Positions 43,605 through 55,490 of a stretch of 64,000 nt of DNA are shown one piece after another. The notes under the pieces were generated by a model, which worked only from the letters and a program-made list of their open reading frames with translations, made no database searches and was not told the origin of the DNA. How positions within the stretch are numbered: the first letter of the stretch is position 1; every line of letters starts with the position of its first letter. The position numbers and the translations under genes are program-made. Source of the DNA: Miscanthus floridulus. Taxonomy: Eukaryota; Streptophyta; Magnoliopsida; Poales; Poaceae. The stretch spans positions 60,403,633 to 60,467,632 of the forward strand of contig NC_089584.1 in the NCBI RefSeq assembly GCF_019320115.1, in the 5' to 3' direction.

Positions 43605-44432
43605 CTAAGATCCCTGCATCGGTGCTGGTCCATCATCTCTGCGCAGCTTCCTCGCTACGACGCCCCGCAAGAATGCCATCATCGCTAACACCTGGAGCCT
43701 CTCCGGCAGATCACCGTGCGTGAAAATGGACCACATCGACATCTCGAGCAGCCCGAGCGTGGTGACCAAGGCCAGCTCCTCCGAGCCCGCCACGGCGCGC
43801 GGTGCGGAGCCGACAGTGGCGACAAGGACGGCCTGCACGAACTGGATCTTGTGCTCGAGGCGGGAGAGGTCAGGCACGGCGGAATCGTGCAGCCATTGGG
43901 CCCCCTCCTCGTGGCGGCCTAGCACGCGGCAGAGCGCGGCGGCGAAGAGGCGCAAGGTGGTGTCGCTTGGGCGCTCCGCGGCGAGGCGCACGATGGCGTC
44001 GCGGGCGTCGTCGAGGCGTCCTTCACGGGCATCGAGGAGGGCCATGTTGGTCCGGGCCAAGGCTGCCTGCTCCACCGCCGCGTGGCCCTCAGACTCTGCG
44101 GACAGGATCTGTGCGGTGAGGTATTCGCGGCCCTGGCGGAGCGTCTCGGGGTAGATAGGCGGGCACCGCAGTGCGCCCGCCAGGAACGCCTGGGTGGCGT
44201 CGACGAGGAAGGAGGCCGGTGTAAGCATGGCGTCGAGCTCGCGGAGACTCGGGTGCGCGCGGACGAGGGCTGCGTGACCGGAGACCGCGACGGGGCCGAT
44301 GGGCGTCGACAGAGAAGAGGAGGGCGAAGCCGAGAGTGGGAGGGGCGAAGAGAGGCTCTGCAAGAATGCAGAGGACAGGCCCGCAACCGCTGCGGCGGCG
44401 GTGAGGGCGGCGCCGCGGAAGAAGCGCGACAT
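43605..44432 (-). CDS. TPR-like family protein, gene 3
   Basis: An intact frame of 275 codons, a close paralogue of gene 2 with the same MSRFFRGAALTAAAA start at 44432. A TATA box at 44664-44672 lies about 235 bp upstream. It falls between this ATG and an earlier in-frame ATG at 44693, which is therefore unlikely to be on the mRNA. Domain layout follows gene 2: alanine-rich hydrophobic N-terminus, Ser/Pro linker, RAHPSLRELDAMLTPASFLV, two TPR-like helical units (TNMALLDAREGRLDDARDAI and FAAALCRVLGRHEEGAQWLH), and a C-terminal RLQVLAMMAFLRGVVARK. The C-terminus is five residues shorter than in gene 2. Function unknown. Confidence 0.85.
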   Translation of the reverse strand: MSRFFRGAALTAAAAVAGLSSAFLQSLSSPLPLSASPSSSLSTPIGPVAVSGHAALVRAHPSLRELDAMLTPASFLVDATQAFLAGALRCPPIYPETLRQGREYLTAQILSAESEGHAAVEQAALARTNMALLDAREGRLDDARDAIVRLAAERPSDTTLRLFAAALCRVLGRHEEGAQWLHDSAVPDLSRLEHKIQFVQAVLVATVGSAPRAVAGSEELALVTTLGLLEMSMWSIFTHGDLPERLQVLAMMAFLRGVVARKLRRDDGPAPMQGS

Positions 44433-44663
44433 GGCCGGAGCAAGCGGAGGCCAAGACGTGGTTGGTCTGAACCCTGGAGTCGTCTCGGCTTCGGCTTGTG
44501 CTGCCGATCGGGACGGTGCTGTCGTGCTGAGCGGAGGCCGGGAGCCGGGGACGGAGACGGAGACGGAGACGACGGAGGCCTTGGCGGATTTGCGACGGAG
44601 GCTGTTATGGTGGCTGACGTCTGAAGCAATGCGAGTCGGCAGAAGATGCGCGTGGCAGTTATC

Positions 44664-44672
44664 TTTTTTATA
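44664..44672 (-). promoter_or_regulatory. TATA box of gene 3
   Basis: TATAAAAAA on the minus strand, in GC-moderate sequence upstream of the leader. If used, transcription would start near 44640 and give a leader of about 200 nt. Confidence 0.5.
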
Positions 44673-44804
44673 CGGAAAGCGTGGGCAGTTCATGGAATTG
44701 GAGAGTCAGATGGGCCGGCCAAATGGGCTAGCCGGAGCCCCATCATGATACTTCTGGTCCGTCAGGGTCATATACCAACTTAAACATTTGCTGTTGAGTA
44801 AAAT

Positions 44805-44990
44805 ACACCGGAGGTCCATTAACTTTCGTTGGGTGTCATCTAGGTCCATTAACTTTAAAACTGCATTTTTGGGTCCATTAACTTTCGTTGGGTGTCATCT
44901 AGGTCCATCAACTTTGTAACTGTATTTTTAGGTCCATGAACTTTTAAAATTGTTCACTGTAGGTCCATGCCATTTATTTAACCTTAAATC
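44805..44990. repeat. Tandem GGTCCATTAACTTT repeat
   Basis: The block GGTCCATTAACTTTCGTTGG plus TGTCATCTAGGTCCAT is present twice, with further partial GGTCCATGAACTTT copies. It resembles the end region of a DNA transposon, but no partner end was found. A TGCATGCATGCATG run follows at 44997-45012. Confidence 0.6.
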
Positions 44991-45009
44991 CAACGTATGC
45001 ATGCATGCA

Positions 45010-45423
45010 TGTTGGCTTCGGCCTCCGATCGTTGCGGTCGCGGCCTCCGCCACCCACACCGGTGCACGTCGCCCGCCACGTCGGCGAGCGCCATGGTACT
45101 CAGGGCGCCGGTGCCCATGACGTCGTAGGGGATGGTCAGCACGTTGCCAAAGTAGGCGCTCAAGGCACCGTCACGGGGGAGGAGAGTGCGCCCGTCGACC
45201 ACCACGCCCATGTAGCACGACTGCTGCTGGCGCCGCGAGGCCGCTGCAGCCTTGGCGTAGAGCCGCCACAGGTGTGCCGTGAACGCCCCGTCGAGGCCTG
45301 CAGCGCCGCGACGTCGGCAGCGGACACGCGGTAGATGCGGTTGGCGGCGGCTGTGTCTGGCAAGGCTGGCGCGCGGCTCACGGGGACGAAGAGGCGCCGA
45401 TCCGCGAGGTTGCTGGCGGTGCA
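45010..45423 (-). pseudogene. BAHD acyltransferase fragment
   Basis: Members of this plant family transfer acyl groups from acyl-CoA to alcohols or amines. The fragment reads ADRRLFVPVSRAPALP and YRVSAADVAALQ, then after a one-base frameshift near 45300 it reads AFTAHLWRLYAKAAA, GVVVDGRTLLP and LSAYFGNVLTIPYDVM. This is the middle of a BAHD protein, between the HxxxD and DFGWG motifs, and neither motif is included. The left (C-terminal) end is cut at about 45010. The right end coincides exactly with the CACTA-2 terminus, so that element probably inserted into this gene or gene fragment. Confidence 0.75.
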
Positions 45424-45720
45424 CACTACGTAAAAAATGATTTTTTAGCAACGGTTCGATTTTTTTGTAGGAGCGGCTAGTGATGGAGCCGCCCCTATAG
45501 TGACGTATTCGGGTACCCAGACATCAGCCGCCCCTACAAATAGAATAGCAGGGGCGGCTGGTGATACGAGCCGCCCCTACAAGGGACGACTCAATCACCA
45601 GCCGCCCCTGGAGTTGCTATTTGTAGGGGTGGCTGGTGATTGAACCGTCCCTACAAATGCCCCCGTATATATAGCTTTGATTTGTAGGGGCGGCTCAATC
45701 ACCAGCCGCCCCTATAAATG
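45424..45720 (+). repeat. CACTA-2 5' terminus with subterminal inverted repeats
   Basis: After CACTACG and TTTTTTAGCAACGGTTCGAT come about eight copies of the GTAGGGGCGGCT motif in alternating orientation, often forming perfect palindromes such as GGGGCGGCTGGTGA with its inverse. The last palindrome abuts a TATAAAT box at 45713-45719. Confidence 0.88.
45713..45719 (+). promoter_or_regulatory. TATA box of the TNP2-like gene
   Basis: TATAAAT immediately follows a GCCGCCCC repeat arm. A second candidate, TATATATA, lies at 45666-45673. In En/Spm the TNPA-binding motifs surround the promoter in the same way. Confidence 0.45.
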
Positions 45721-46455
45721 ACCAACATAGCACCTTCTTCCTCCTCGGATCACTCACTGCAACCCGTGAAAGAAAGGTGGAGAGGCCTTAGGCACCTCCC
45801 AAAAATTGCTCTACTAAGGGAGAAGGTTTTTGTCTCAAATTCTTTGGTGGAGAGGTTGTAGAAGGTAAGAAAATACTATTCCACACTTTTTTTGAAGTTT
45901 TAATGGTTGGTTAGTGAGTAATTAGAGTTTTATTTTTCTCTCTCTTCTATGGTGCTTGAGCTACTTATGAAGTAAATTAGACCCAAGTTTTAAATGTACT
46001 AGGGTACATTAGGAAGGGGAACAAGATCATACCCTTATTTGGTCCATGTTTCTTGATTTTAGTGAACAATTAGTTAGTTTTATGGATTTTTCATGTGCAT
46101 GTGGATCTAGATCTAGGATTTGATTTTTTTATTAATTTCGTTTTTATAAATTTATGTTTGATGAAATTAGACTAGGGTTTATATGAAAGATATTGGATAA
46201 AGTATAATTGTTGCTAATTATTGTCTTTGAAATTGTTTATTGTAATCAATAAATATATATTTTAATTATTTATAGATAAATGGGCCATTAATTAATTTTC
46301 CTCTACCATGGTGTGTTTGTATGCTTCATGTAATTATATTAGATTTATATTCATATATATCTGAAGTATATACAATTATTCTTAAGTAATTATTAATTTG
46401 TTTCATTTTTATATATATCTGAATAAGTAGTCCTTTAATATTTATTTTGTTGTTG
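45721..46455 (+). other. Leader and first intron of the TNP2-like gene
   Basis: No coding frame. Positions 45770-45870 look like a leader exon (GTGAAAGAAAGGTGGAGAGG..AGAAGGTAAGAAAA, donor near 45864). An AT-rich intron-like stretch follows, with an acceptor just before the first coding block at about 46460. Assignments are by pattern only. Confidence 0.4.
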
Positions 46456-49400
46456 TTGTAAAAGATAGAGTACAAGAACTCTTGGATGTATGGTTCGTTA
46501 AGGTTCAAAGCAGGTTTCCGTGAAGAGGTGGATAAATTTATTGAAGCCGCAAAGAAGCATGCAACGACATTGAAAAAGAATAAGGATACAATTATTTGCC
46601 CATGTAAAGATTGCAAGAACCGTATGGCATGGACAGATATGACTATCATCAGATCACATTTGATTATGCGAGGATTTGTTGAGGACTACACAGTGTGGAT
46701 TCATCATGGTGAAATGATTATTATTAACAACAAGGATGAGGATGAATACGACGACGAAACCATAGAATCCCTGTCCCAATATTCAGCAGAGCTTGATGCA
46801 CGAATGGATTTCGAGTTTGGCAATGAACAAGGTGGTGATACTAGTGGTTGGGATGGTAACGACGAAGGTAGTGCCAATAATAATGGTGGAGCATGTGTCG
46901 GGGATGAAGATGATTTGGAGGACATGATTCGAGCCCTTGGACCAGAGATTTTACTAAATAGCTCGAAAGGTCTAGAAAATTTGGAAATGGTGACAAAAGC
47001 ATCGAAGGAGACTGTGTATGGTGTTGAAAAGGGCTGTCCGACACATTGGACATTGCTACATTTTGTGCTTGAGCTGCTCATCCTGAAGGCTAAGTACGGC
47101 TGGTTAGACTGTAGTTTCAATGATCTATTGCATCTCCTGTTATGAGTGCTGCCACAACCATAACTCAGTTCTCGCCAACACATACCAAGCGAAGAAGGTC
47201 ATAAGTCCATTGACAATGGGGGTTGAAAAAATCCATACATGTCCCAACCACTGTATACTTTTTCGTGGAAAAACATTCAAGTCACTAGATAAATGTCCCT
47301 GGTGTGGGGCCAGCCGATACAAGAATAATGATCTTTACGGTGGGAATGAAGCCTCCACGGGGGAAAAGAGGAATAAGAAGGGTACAAAAAAAATGGTACA
47401 AGAATCTCAGCCCCAGAGGACACTCTATTAGGCAACGATATAAAGTAGAGAAGAATTCCTGCCTTGGTAATGTGGTACCTGCCAGTGACCGACCATTTGA
47501 GACGTATCTTCCTAAACCCTAAAGAAGCCGCACTCATGACATGGTGGGATGATGAGCGCAAGGTGGATGATGATAAGATTGCACATCCGGCTAATTGTAG
47601 TTAGTGGCAAAGGTTTGATGAGAAGCACAAAGAATTCAGCGATGACCCAAGGAATATACAGTTTGGCTTGAGCACCGATGGAATGAATCCCTTCAATGAG
47701 AGGATGAGTGACCACAGCACATAGCCAGTGATCTTGACCATGTACAATATCCCAACATAGTTGTGTCAGAAGAGAAAGTATCTTCTCCTCACTATTCTTA
47801 TTTCTAGCCCTAAACAACCAGGCATTGATATAGACGTGTTCCTCGAGCCATTGATGCAAGAAATGGAGATGCTATAGAGGCATGGGGAGCAGATGTATGA
47901 TGTGTTCCGAAAGGAGGACTTCATATATAGAGCAATAATATTTGTTACTACTAATGATTACCCCACGCTATTTGCTTTGTCTCGATAGATCAAAGGGAAA
48001 ACAAGATGCTTGGTTTGCTTGGATGGTACTACATGGGTATACCTGGATGCATCTAAGAAGATAGTTTACCTAAGAAACCGACGCTTCTTAAAGACAAGTC
48101 ACAAGTACTGTAGCAAATTGTTCTTTAGATTTTATGACAATGCCCCGGAGATTGAACCCCCTTCGGAGAGACGTCATAACGGAGAACACGTGTACAGAAT
48201 GGTGAAAAACATACGCGTCGTCTATGGAAAGAAGAATCCGGATGGGACAAATAGAGATAGAAGCACACCTCCTATCGAAGGCGTACCTTTCAAGAAATAA
48301 TCGATCTTCTTTCAGTATCTGCCTTATTAGCCAGACTTGGAGGTCCCCCATGCCATTGATGCTATGCACGTGCAGAAGAATGTCTTTGAGAGTCTCATTG
48401 CTACCTTGATGAACACAGGCAAGTCAAAGGATAGTCTGAAAGCATGGAAAGACATGGTGCAGCTAAACATGATGCCACAGCTTCACCCAGTACCTGAGGC
48501 TAATGGAAAATACACTCTGGCTGCGGCGTGCTTTAACCTAACACTAGACGAGAAGAGAGCTATATGCACTTTCCTGAGGGGGATCAAAGTCCCGACTAGG
48601 TTTTTAGCAAATGTGAAGAAGCTAGTGTCGATGAAGGACTTGTCAATAACACACTACAAGGTTCACGATTACCATATGATACTGATAGTGTTTCTACCTA
48701 TTGCAATCAGGGCTATAAAGCCAGAGTTCTTGAAAATGGCCATCACCCGCATGTGCTACTTCTTTTCGAAGATCTCAGAGAAGACGATTGGCAAGCAAGA
48801 GCTGAGTGACCTACATGAATTTGTGGTGGAGACACAAAACCAACTGGAGATGTGTTTACCTCTTGCTTTTTTATATAATGCCACATCTCATGATTCACAT
48901 GGTTCATCAAATACAGGCGCTAGGCCCTTGCTACTTGCATGAAATGTGATCCTACGAGTGGTTCATGTTGGTTCTAAGTCGATACGTACATAATCGAGCA
49001 TACCCAGAGGGCTCCATGATAGAGGGTTATAGTACTAAAGAAGTCGTCGAGTGCTGTCAAGAGTACCTAAAAGTACAGAAAGGGATTGGTAAACCCAATT
49101 CTTGTCACAAGGGTAGGCAGGTTGGGAAGGGCACCAGTGGTAGAAAAGTGTTCATCGACCATGATTATAAAGAGGTGAGTCGGACGCATTACAGTGTCTT
49201 GCAGAGTACACAACTAATGCAACCGTACATTGATGAACACTTGGCTATCATTATGGCAGAGAGAAATGGTCGTTCGGATGATTGGGTCATGAAACAACAC
49301 AAGCAACGACTAACTACATGGTTGAAGGACCAAAACATACCGCTTGGAGAAACCATAGACTCTATTACCATCAGTAGGTTGGCGGAGGGGCCATCAAGAC

Positions 49401-49965
49401 AAGTGGCATCTTAGAATGCTTATGACATCAATGGTTATACGTACTATACCCACGTAAAGGATAGTAAATATGTAAACCAAAACAGCGGCGTTCGAATAGA
49501 GGCTCTCGATGGATTAGGGCGAAAGATCCAATACTTCAGCATCATTGAAGAGATATGGGAACTTGACTATGAAAGGGATATAACGGTGGCCCTGTTTCGA
49601 TGTCGCTGGATCAAACAACACCAACTGAACGAGATCAGATTGAGAGTTGTTGGATCAAACAACACCAATTGAACGAGATGACCCTTGGGTGCTCACTTCA
49701 CATGTCGCACAAGTTTTCTATATGTCTGACCCACAAAGTAATCTCCCTCCAAAGAAGAAGACAAAGCATGTGGTTGCCTCCGGGAAACAACACATTATTG
49801 GAGTTGATGGCGTGGACGATGTTGAAGCTTACAATAACTACGATGAGATGCCGCTATTCACAGACTTTCCTAAGAAGATCAGTGTTGTGGAAAAAAACCT
49901 CCCTAAGGACATAATACCATGGGAACGAAAAGGTGTCAAGGAGAAAGTCGTTATAGCGGGTTAGC
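46456..49965 (+). pseudogene. TNP2-type CACTA transposase gene, decayed
   Basis: The transposase that cuts and joins CACTA ends. In order: the transposase-associated zinc domain (SWMYGSLRF to CPCKDCKN and WIHHGE, 46470-46710); an acidic linker; the TNP2 domain starting SFNDLLHLL (about 47115) with TYQAKKVISPLTMGVEKIH and CPWCGASRYKN; and PHAIDAMHVQKNVFESL (about 48350). Then come a DUF4218-like part (MKDLSITHYKVHDYHMILIVFLPIAIRAI, 48635-49110) and a DUF4216-like part (RIEALDGLGRKIQYF to ALFRCRW, 49490-49605). A frameshift near 47130, several stops (for example near 47450, 47595, 47720 and 48940) and a short internal duplication at 49605-49680 show it is inactive. ORF1 lies downstream on the same strand. 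Confidence 0.87.
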
Positions 49966-51540
49966 TAGTTGTTGAACATGGAGTGTTTGTGTAAGTGTGT
50001 ATTTGTAAGACTTCATTTATGTATGCGTGTGAGACTATATATTTATGTACGTGTGTAAGACTACATATTTTTGTATGTGTGTGAGACTACATTTCATGCA
50101 TATGTGTGAGACTATCCTTTGCAACATCCAGATGACTCTATTTGAACATCCACTCTATTACTACTAAAACTTTATGAAATCACTTAACACTTTATGAAAT
50201 GAAGAAATGGCCAAAATAAAAGTAGGAGATCTTGATGAGTTATACAACTTTTATATTCATCACCTTTACAACTGAAATCATTTAGTATTTGAAAATCAGG
50301 TTTGAAGCTGTCATTTTCTAAAATTTAAAATTTAAATTATTCAAAATTGGTGACAAAGATAGATGACTAGACTAAAATGATAGAGCATGATTTTAGAAAA
50401 TTTTAGGGAAAAAACCATCACATTTGGAGTTAGTATGAGGGAGAAAAACTAATTACAAGTTTTAGCCGCAGATTAAAAAGAGAAATCACACTTGTTCATC
50501 ATTGATCATCATGAACAGTTGTGATTTTTCTTTTTAATCTCTGGGTAAAATTTGTAACTAGTCTTTCTCCCTCATACTAACTCCAAATGTGATGATTTTT
50601 TTTCCTAAAATTTTCTAAAATCTTGCCCTATCAAGTTAGTGTGTTGATTTGGTCATTCTTTTCATTTGACAAAGTTTGAGCACTTCAATTTTTCAAATTT
50701 AAAAAAAATGACAAGTTCGAACGAGATTTTCAACCATTAAATGATTCAGCTGAAAAAGTGATGAATACCAAAGTTGTATAACTCAACAAGATCTACAACT
50801 TTTATTTTGATCATTTTTTCATCTGACAAAGTGATAGTAAACATTGTTCATAATTCAACATGTTTCTCGTATAGTTCATGAAACTATGAGTCATATGTGA
50901 ATTTATGAACAATGTTTACTAATACTTTATCACATGAAGAAGTGACCAAAATAAAAGTTATAGATAGTGAGGAGTTCAACAACTTTTATGTTCACGACTT
51001 TTATTATTGAAATTATTTAAGGTTTCAAAATCTTGTTTGAAGTTGCCATTTAGTGAAATTTAAAATTTCAACTATTTAAATTTGGTCAAATGAAAATATG
51101 ATCAAAATAAAGTTGTACATATTGATGAGTTCTACAACTTTGGTATTCATGAGTTTTTAATCTGAAATCATTTACTCTTTCAAAATATTGTTTCAAGTTG
51201 AAATTGTTTGAATTTCAAAATTTGAATCGTTCAAACAAAGTCACATGATAAGAAGACCAAAATAAAAGTTGTACATGTTCATGAGTTATACAACTTTTAT
51301 GTTTACAACATTTTCATTTTATTTCATTTAATGTCATAAAATTGTAGTCGAAGTTTTAAAATTCAAATTTTTAATTTTTAATTTTTTGTTTTTTTATATT
51401 GTTTTGACTATAATTGTTTATATATATATTTATTCATATATAGAATAATACAAAATATTATATTTGCGCATATACATATTTTTTATATTACTTTGTGTTT
51501 TTATGATATAAAAAATATAGAATTTATGATTTAAAAAAAT
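49966..51540. repeat. AT-rich spacer of CACTA-2 with alternating repeats
   Basis: Non-coding. After a TGTGTGAGACTACAT tandem stretch (49985-50115) it has repeated ACAACTTTTATTTTGGTCAT-type blocks in both orientations, as in 20100-21756 of CACTA-1. It contains a long hairpin (50378-50633). It separates the TNP2-like gene from the ORF1 promoter. Confidence 0.75.
50378..50633. repeat. Long inverted repeat (hairpin)
   Basis: Two arms of about 120 bp pair almost throughout: 50378-50499 begins TGATAGAGCATGATTTTAG, and 50511-50633 ends TCTAAAATCTTGCCCTATCA. The loop is only about 11 bases around TCATTGATCATC. CACTA-1 retains only one arm (about 20975-21025). Confidence 0.85.
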
Positions 51541-51680
51541 AGAAAATATTTGTAGGGGCGGTTGGATCAGGAACCGCCCCTACAAATGCATTTGTAGGGG
51601 CGGCTGGATCAGGAACCGCCCCTACAAATGCATTTGTAGGGGCGGCTGGATCAGGAACCGCCCCTACAAATAGTCCCGAG
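51541..51680 (+). repeat. Internal subterminal-type repeats before the ORF1 promoter
   Basis: Three tandem units of a palindrome, ATTTGTAGGGGCGG paired with CCGCCCCTACAAAT, separated by TTGGATCAGGAA or CTGGATCAGGAA. It is the same motif family as the element ends, placed directly upstream of a TATA box. Confidence 0.88.
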
Positions 51681-51688
51681 TATAAATA
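51681..51688 (+). promoter_or_regulatory. TATA box of CACTA-2 ORF1
   Basis: TATAAATA after CCCGAG, followed by a GC-rich leader with a conserved splice donor at 52088/52089. CACTA-1 has TATATAAG in the matching place. Confidence 0.55.
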
Positions 51689-51689
51689 G

Positions 51690-54350
51690 GAGGGCACACG
51701 GGAGTCATCTAGTCTGGGCGCTGTCTTCTTCCTCCGACGCCGTCAGGCTGCCCCACGCACCTAGGGTTTCCGCCGCCGGCCACGCCGTCGGTCCCGCGCC
51801 CGCGTCCGCCCACACCTGGCCCCTGGCGTCTCGCACCCGGCCCCCGGCGCCCGCCCTCGCGCGTCGACGACGCAGGCTCCCAGTGCCCCACGCCCGGCCC
51901 CTGGTGTCCCCCCCGCATGCCGACGACGTAGGCTCCTGGCGCCCCTGCCCCCGCACACCAATGACACAGGTTCCGGCGCCCGGCCTCCCGCGCCACCCCT
52001 GGGCCCCGCGCGCCACACGGGTGAGCTCAACCCCGCCTGCCACAAGCCGCGCAGGTGAGCCCTCGCGCATCGCCGCCGTCTTCTGCAGGTAAGCCCAACC
52101 CCTTCTTTTAGCTACCGATTTCACGGGTTTTATTACTAGGGTTTGGCATGGCTTGCTTGTGTTGGTTGCCCCCTGTGATAATTTTGGAGAAGGCCATCAT
52201 GAAGATAATACAACTTTCGTGCTCTGGGCATCCTCACTGCTTTCTTTCAGTTTGTTGTGCTGTCTATGATAATATTATCCACTGTACTACTTTTGGTTGT
52301 TAGATTAGCATGCCTCACTTACATTGAGCTATATTTCGTTAGGGCATATATATTGAATACGATTATTGAGACTCTCATTTGCTTCAGGGTACTTCAACTA
52401 TGTCCAATATGTAGCATGTATAGGGTCTGATTACTGAAGCTCCATGCCCTTTGTGATCTACCCCTTGTGTTTGTGTAGATTGTATTGCATGGCTGTTTTG
52501 AGCAGAGTAGCCAGTCAGCCACCATTGTTTTATTCTTTCCTTGACTTTTCACAATCCATGTGTTTTAGCAAGGAAAAAGACACATAGCCACTAATCCAAT
52601 CAACTCCTGTTGCTGATCCACCACCATTTAGACTGGACAGTGGGAATTAAACTTGTAGATGTTACTATATTTTTATAAAAAAACTTGATCGAAGTTATAA
52701 AATTTGAATATAGGAAAATTCTAAAGTAAATTATAATTAGAATAAAGGGAATGAAAACTAATTGTGTGGACCTGAAAATGTGATATATATATATATATAT
52801 ATATGTGGACATTCCTACTACTCTATCACTATGTTTTCCCCAAGTGGAGGAGAAGAGAGTGACAAAATTGATATTAAATATTTAGGTCGTGTTAGTTTAC
52901 AAATTTAATTGCTAAATCTTTGCTTTTCATAAGGAAAGGTCATGTATAGTGCATCTCCCTATATAAGTGTTTCTCTGTTTTTTATAGGGGTTCTCTATTT
53001 TCTGAGGACGTTAAATGGTAGGGTCTAGATGTTTTTATTTATTATATTTTCCAACTCATGAGTATCACTAGCAGATTATGTAGTCTCATAAAGCTTAACC
53101 ATAGTGGTCACTTTTTAGCAATTGGAGGAGCTATTAGGATTTGATGATGCCAAGAAAAGTATTGCAAGGATTTGATATGGCTATTTTATTATCACTAGTC
53201 CACCAAACCCTACTCGTATGAGGGCTAGAATCTTAGAAGATATTAATATTAGAAGTTCATAAATAAAATTTTGATCCTCATCTAACTAAAAATGCTATCT
53301 TTGATCTCTCTTTGTTTGTTTTCTAATATAATATATTGTAATCTCTGTCCGACTGAGACAGACTTTGGTTACCACTCAATATGTTTTTCATCCATATTTA
53401 TAGTCTTTCCACTTTGCATAGCACACTCATGCCTTTAATATGTGTTTAGTTGATAAATTAGTTTCAGTTATGTGAGCTCTTATCGCAGCCTATGTACTGT
53501 AACTGTATGAATCTAAATTTTGGCTTTCCAATTTTGATCTTATTAGTTGTTGCAGTGTTTTCCTAGATTATGTTATCAGTTTTGCATGTAACTGTGTGTT
53601 GCATGTGTATGCACTACTTTGACACTGATCTATAATCTATAACTACACAAGTGCATCTTCTCTTCTATATCAGGGCTTAAATCAAAGCCTCTGGACACTG
53701 ATCTCGTGCTACCTCGCTTGCAACCTACTGCTGCCCTTATTCAGACTTCATTATCTAAACTACACGGCCAGCATCTCCTTTCCACAGGCTGCACTACTCC
53801 TGCGGCTTGCACCAAACTGCAACGCTGAGCCTCCCATGTTCGCACTGTAATTTACACGACCGGCGAACTATCTACATTCACTCACGCCCAGTACTGCTTG
53901 CAAGTGACTACCCCTCACCTCTAAACGAGCATGCTAATTCTATGCTCCTCTCTAACTAATCAGCCACCTTATCAATGTTTCATCAACATGTGTGAACTGC
54001 ATCACTACTAAGCACCATCTACGCACACATCTCATAATCTAGTTTCTGATCTGTCGGCTCTGCCCATACTTAGCACGTAACTGTGTGTTGCATGTGTATG
54101 CACTACTTTGACTTTGGATCTTCCATTGTCTATGTTATCAGTTTTGCCATTCCTTCATTTTATTCCGTCCTCCGCCACTACTGCCACTAGCCGCAAGTTG
54201 CCTCTATTCTGATCTAGGACCCATAAGAGATTATGTTCAGTTCAATCTATAGCTATCAATTTGCTAATACCAGTTTGACTTAATAAACTGCAAATAGAAA
54301 CATCAAATCTGAATTAAGTCTTCCCTATACTACTGTAGGGGCGGCTGGTC
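51690..54350 (+). other. ORF1 leader exon (to 52088) and long intron of CACTA-2
   Basis: 51690-52088 is a GC-rich leader ending CTTCTGCAG before GTAAGC. 52089-54350 is intron-like, moderately AT-rich, with a (TA)n run at 52782-52804 and two copies of a GTAACTGTGTGTTGCATGTG block (53587 and 54077). I see no conserved coding frame. Arginine/alanine-rich frames in the leader are composition effects. Confidence 0.45.
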
Positions 54351-54865
54351 ATACGAATGGAACAGCAGGGGCAGCTGGTGATACACCAGCCGCCCCTGCT
54401 CTGCCCTCTTCCCTATACTACTAAGTGGCTCCTGCTATACTACTATCCTACTACTCCTCTACTACTCTCAACTGCACTACAAAGTGGCTCTGCTCGTGTA
54501 CTACTCCTGCTATACTACTGTTCTACTACTACTCAACTACTCTCTACTCTACTACTACTGTACTACTCTCTACTCTACTACTACTCTACTGCTATACTAT
54601 TGTCCTACTACTGTCCTAGACTACTCTACTAAACTACTACTACTCTACTTGCTACTGCTAGCTACTCCTACTACTACTAGCTGGCTGCTACTCTACTCTC
54701 TTCCCTAGCTGCTAGCTACTACTCTACTCACTTCCCTATACTACTAAGTGGCTGCTACTAAGTGGCTCACTTCTACTACTCTATCTACAACTACTACTAT
54801 ATCTAAGTGGCTGCTGCTCTTAACTACTAGCTGCTACACTGCTGGCTGCTACTTCTATACTACTG

Positions 54866-55490
<625 letters not shown>

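Noticed and set aside
44430..44693. Upstream in-frame start of gene 3 (44693), giving a 362-residue protein
   Set aside because: A TATA box lies between that ATG and the MSRFF start, and the extra residues are of low complexity.
51705..52124. Minus-strand Gly/Arg-rich frames of 94-139 codons in the CACTA-2 leader
   Set aside because: They are GC-composition artefacts opposite a transcribed leader with a conserved splice donor on the plus strand.
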